DNA from: DAIDKA01 sp963726995
GTDB lineage: Bacteria > Pseudomonadota > Gammaproteobacteria > Steroidobacterales > Steroidobacteraceae
DNA: 64,000 bases
Direction: 5' to 3'
Assembly (NCBI GenBank): GCA_963726995.1
Contig: CAVSEP010000005.1
Span: 248,001 to 312,000 of the forward strand
Shown: piece after piece, positions 62,836 through 64,000 of the stretch
Numbering within the stretch: position 1 is the stretch's first letter
Layout of the letters: every line of letters begins with the position of its first letter
Notes under the pieces: generated by a model
What the model saw: the letters and a program-made list of their open reading frames with translations, nothing else
Told to the model about the DNA's origin: nothing
The model's database searches: none
Translations under genes and position numbers: made by a program

Positions 62836-63873
62836 GTGAAGAAGTCTAAAAGGCGTGGCCGCAACGCGGTAACCATGCACGAAGTGGCCCAGCATGCCGG
62901 GGTTTCACCCATGACGGTGTCCCGGGTCATCAGCGGCGACGCGAACGTCAAGCCGGAAACGCGCAAGCGGGTCGATGCGGCGATCAAACATTTCGGCTAT
63001 TCGCCCAATGTCGCGGCACGCAACCTGGCACGGGCCGCCACCGTGCACATCGGGCTGCTGTACAACAATCCCAGCGCCGCCTACATGAACGAACTGCTGG
63101 TCGGCGTGCTGGAACACAGCCGCAAGGCCGGCTGCCAGATCCTGCTGGAAAAGTGCGGTACCCGCGGTGAACGCAGCGCCCTGGAGAAGCTCGTGGCCGA
63201 CGGCGTCGGCGGCATCATTCTGACGCCGCCGCTGTCCGATTCCCGGGTCATGATCGAGGCGCTCAGATCCCAGAACATTCCGTTCGTCGTGGTCGCCACC
63301 GGGGATCCGGAAGGCGGCGGCCTCAGCGTGCACATCGATGAGTTCGAGGCCGCGGCCTCCATGACGCGCTACCTGATTTCCCTGGGACATCGGCGCATCG
63401 GCTTCATTCGCGGCGCCCCCAACCACCGTGCCAGCGCGGAACGCTATTCCGGCTACAAGGCCGCGCTGCGCGAAGCGCAGATTCCGCTGCGCACCGAGTG
63501 GGTCAAACAGGGGTCCTTCACCTACCGCTCGGGTCTGCTGGCCACCGAGCAGCTGCTCACCGCCGCGGAGCGCCCCACCGCCATATTCGCCAGCAACGAC
63601 GACATGGCGGCCGCCGCGGTGTCGGTGGCGCACCGCCTCAACCTGGAGGTGCCGTCCCAGCTGAGTATTGTCGGCTTCGACGACACGCCGCTGGCGACCA
63701 GCATCTGGCCGGCCCTGACCACGGTGCTGCAGCCGGTCGCGGAAATGGCCCGCCAGGCCACCGAACTGCTGCTGGCGGAGGTCCAGGAGCGTCGCGAGGG
63801 CCGCACGCTGGGGCCCCAGCAGCGGATCCTGAAATTCGAACTGGTGAAACGGGACTCGACCGCTGCGGCCTAG
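62836..63873 (+). CDS. LacI-family transcriptional regulator (UxuR/XylR-like role)
   Basis: A 345-residue repressor. Helix-turn-helix at about residues 14-35 (MHEVAQHAGVSPMTVSRVIS), hinge to about 65, then the periplasmic-binding-like effector domain (HIGLLYNNPSAAYMNELLVG, ASNDDMAAAAVSVA, VGFDDTPLATSIWPALTTV). It starts at GTG with GACGGGG upstream. It is next to its likely operators at 62736 and 63921. The effector is probably a uronate or xylan-derived sugar (inference). Confidence 0.93.
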   Translation: MKKSKRRGRNAVTMHEVAQHAGVSPMTVSRVISGDANVKPETRKRVDAAIKHFGYSPNVAARNLARAATVHIGLLYNNPSAAYMNELLVGVLEHSRKAGCQILLEKCGTRGERSALEKLVADGVGGIILTPPLSDSRVMIEALRSQNIPFVVVATGDPEGGGLSVHIDEFEAAASMTRYLISLGHRRIGFIRGAPNHRASAERYSGYKAALREAQIPLRTEWVKQGSFTYRSGLLATEQLLTAAERPTAIFASNDDMAAAAVSVAHRLNLEVPSQLSIVGFDDTPLATSIWPALTTVLQPVAEMARQATELLLAEVQERREGRTLGPQQRILKFELVKRDSTAAA

Positions 63874-63913
63874 AACGCCTGCCGGAGCACGTTGAGATGT
63901 CATCAGCGAGCGC

Positions 63914-63943
63914 TTGCGGAATGGTAGCGCTACCATGTAGACT
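63914..63943 (+). promoter_or_regulatory. Candidate promoter of the gene at the right edge
   Basis: TTGCGG (63914-63919), 18 bases, TAGACT (63938-63943). The operator at 63921-63936 lies wholly within the spacer, which would give simple competitive repression. Confidence 0.45.
63921..63936. promoter_or_regulatory. LacI-type operator, 16-base perfect palindrome
   Basis: ATGGTAGCGCTACCAT is the most extended copy of the motif in the window and is perfectly symmetric. It controls the gene starting at 63975 just off the edge. Confidence 0.75.
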
Positions 63944-63974
63944 GTGGGCAGTGGCAGAGGGGGGGACGGGTCTC

Positions 63975-64000
63975 ATGGTGCTTCGCAACGCCGACAGCCG
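63975..64000 (+). CDS. 5' end of an unknown gene of the same regulon (partial)
   Basis: ATG 63975 follows GGGGGGGACGGG at good distance and reads MVLRNADS before the window ends. Promoter and operator lie just upstream, so it is probably another xylan/uronate gene. Too short to identify. Confidence 0.35.

Noticed and set aside
1..64000. tRNA, rRNA, insertion sequences, integrases, attachment sites
   Set aside because: I looked for transposase or integrase motifs, terminal inverted repeats and tRNA-like cloverleaf sequences around the accessory blocks and saw none that could be supported.

Overview
The window is high-GC DNA from a Gram-negative gammaproteobacterium, probably a TonB-rich glycan degrader of the Xanthomonadales/Nevskiales/Steroidobacteraceae type. 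This rests on the gene content: sdhA-sdhB-sdhE, rpoE-rseA-rseB, lepA-lepB-rnc-era-recO-pdxJ, csiV-mfd, lolCED, exbBD-msbA-lpxK-kdsB, rne/rluC, maf/yceD-rpmF-fabH and an OprI-like lipoprotein, together with a large TonB receptor flanked by flavin halogenase genes. The species cannot be named from the sequence alone.

Layout. 1-2.9 kb: succinate dehydrogenase end and assembly factor. 2.9-5.5 kb: envelope-stress sigma factor with anti-sigma genes. 5.6-12.1 kb: a tightly packed translation, secretion, RNA processing and pyridoxine operon, then an exonuclease, rlmD, nagZ and a broken PAS-GGDEF gene. 16.3-21.5 kb: small secreted proteins, csiV and mfd. 21.6-30.4 kb: lipoprotein release (lolC, lolE, lolD), ExbB/ExbD, lipid A flippase, LpxK, a Trm112-like protein and KdsB. 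30.35-44.24 kb: an accessory block with a three-domain SnoaL-like secreted protein, a DUF5062 protein, a TonB-dependent receptor, two flavin-dependent halogenase-like proteins, SapC, a JmjC-like cupin, an acetylesterase and a GH1 beta-glucosidase. 44.4-52.6 kb: conserved order resumes with low-molecular-weight phosphatase, rne, rluC, maf, yceD, rpmF and fabH, interrupted by a nucleotidyltransferase-fold gene. 52.7-63.9 kb: an Lpp-like lipoprotein and a glucuronoxylan/uronate catabolic locus (FAD oxidoreductase, uxaC, manD, GH67 alpha-glucuronidase, uxuB, sugar porter, LacI-family regulator).

How it fits together. Six near-identical palindromes with the core TAGCGCTA lie at the TonB receptor promoter (two), upstream of the GH1/esterase/halogenase operon, between manD and the alpha-glucuronidase gene, between the sugar porter and lacI, and in the promoter of the gene that starts at the right edge. 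This suggests that the LacI protein encoded at 62836 runs one regulon across both accessory blocks: outer-membrane uptake, deacetylation, glycoside cleavage, inner-membrane uptake and the glucuronate-to-2-keto-3-deoxygluconate route. The halogenase-SapC-cupin genes sit inside this regulon with no obvious biochemical role, and are the most interesting undescribed part.

Four genes carry apparent single-base indels (the PAS-GGDEF gene, the FAD oxidoreductase, manD and the alpha-glucuronidase), three of them in the uronate locus. The reading frames on either side of each indel are otherwise intact, so these are either very recent mutations or sequence errors. I found no tRNA, rRNA, CRISPR array or insertion sequence.
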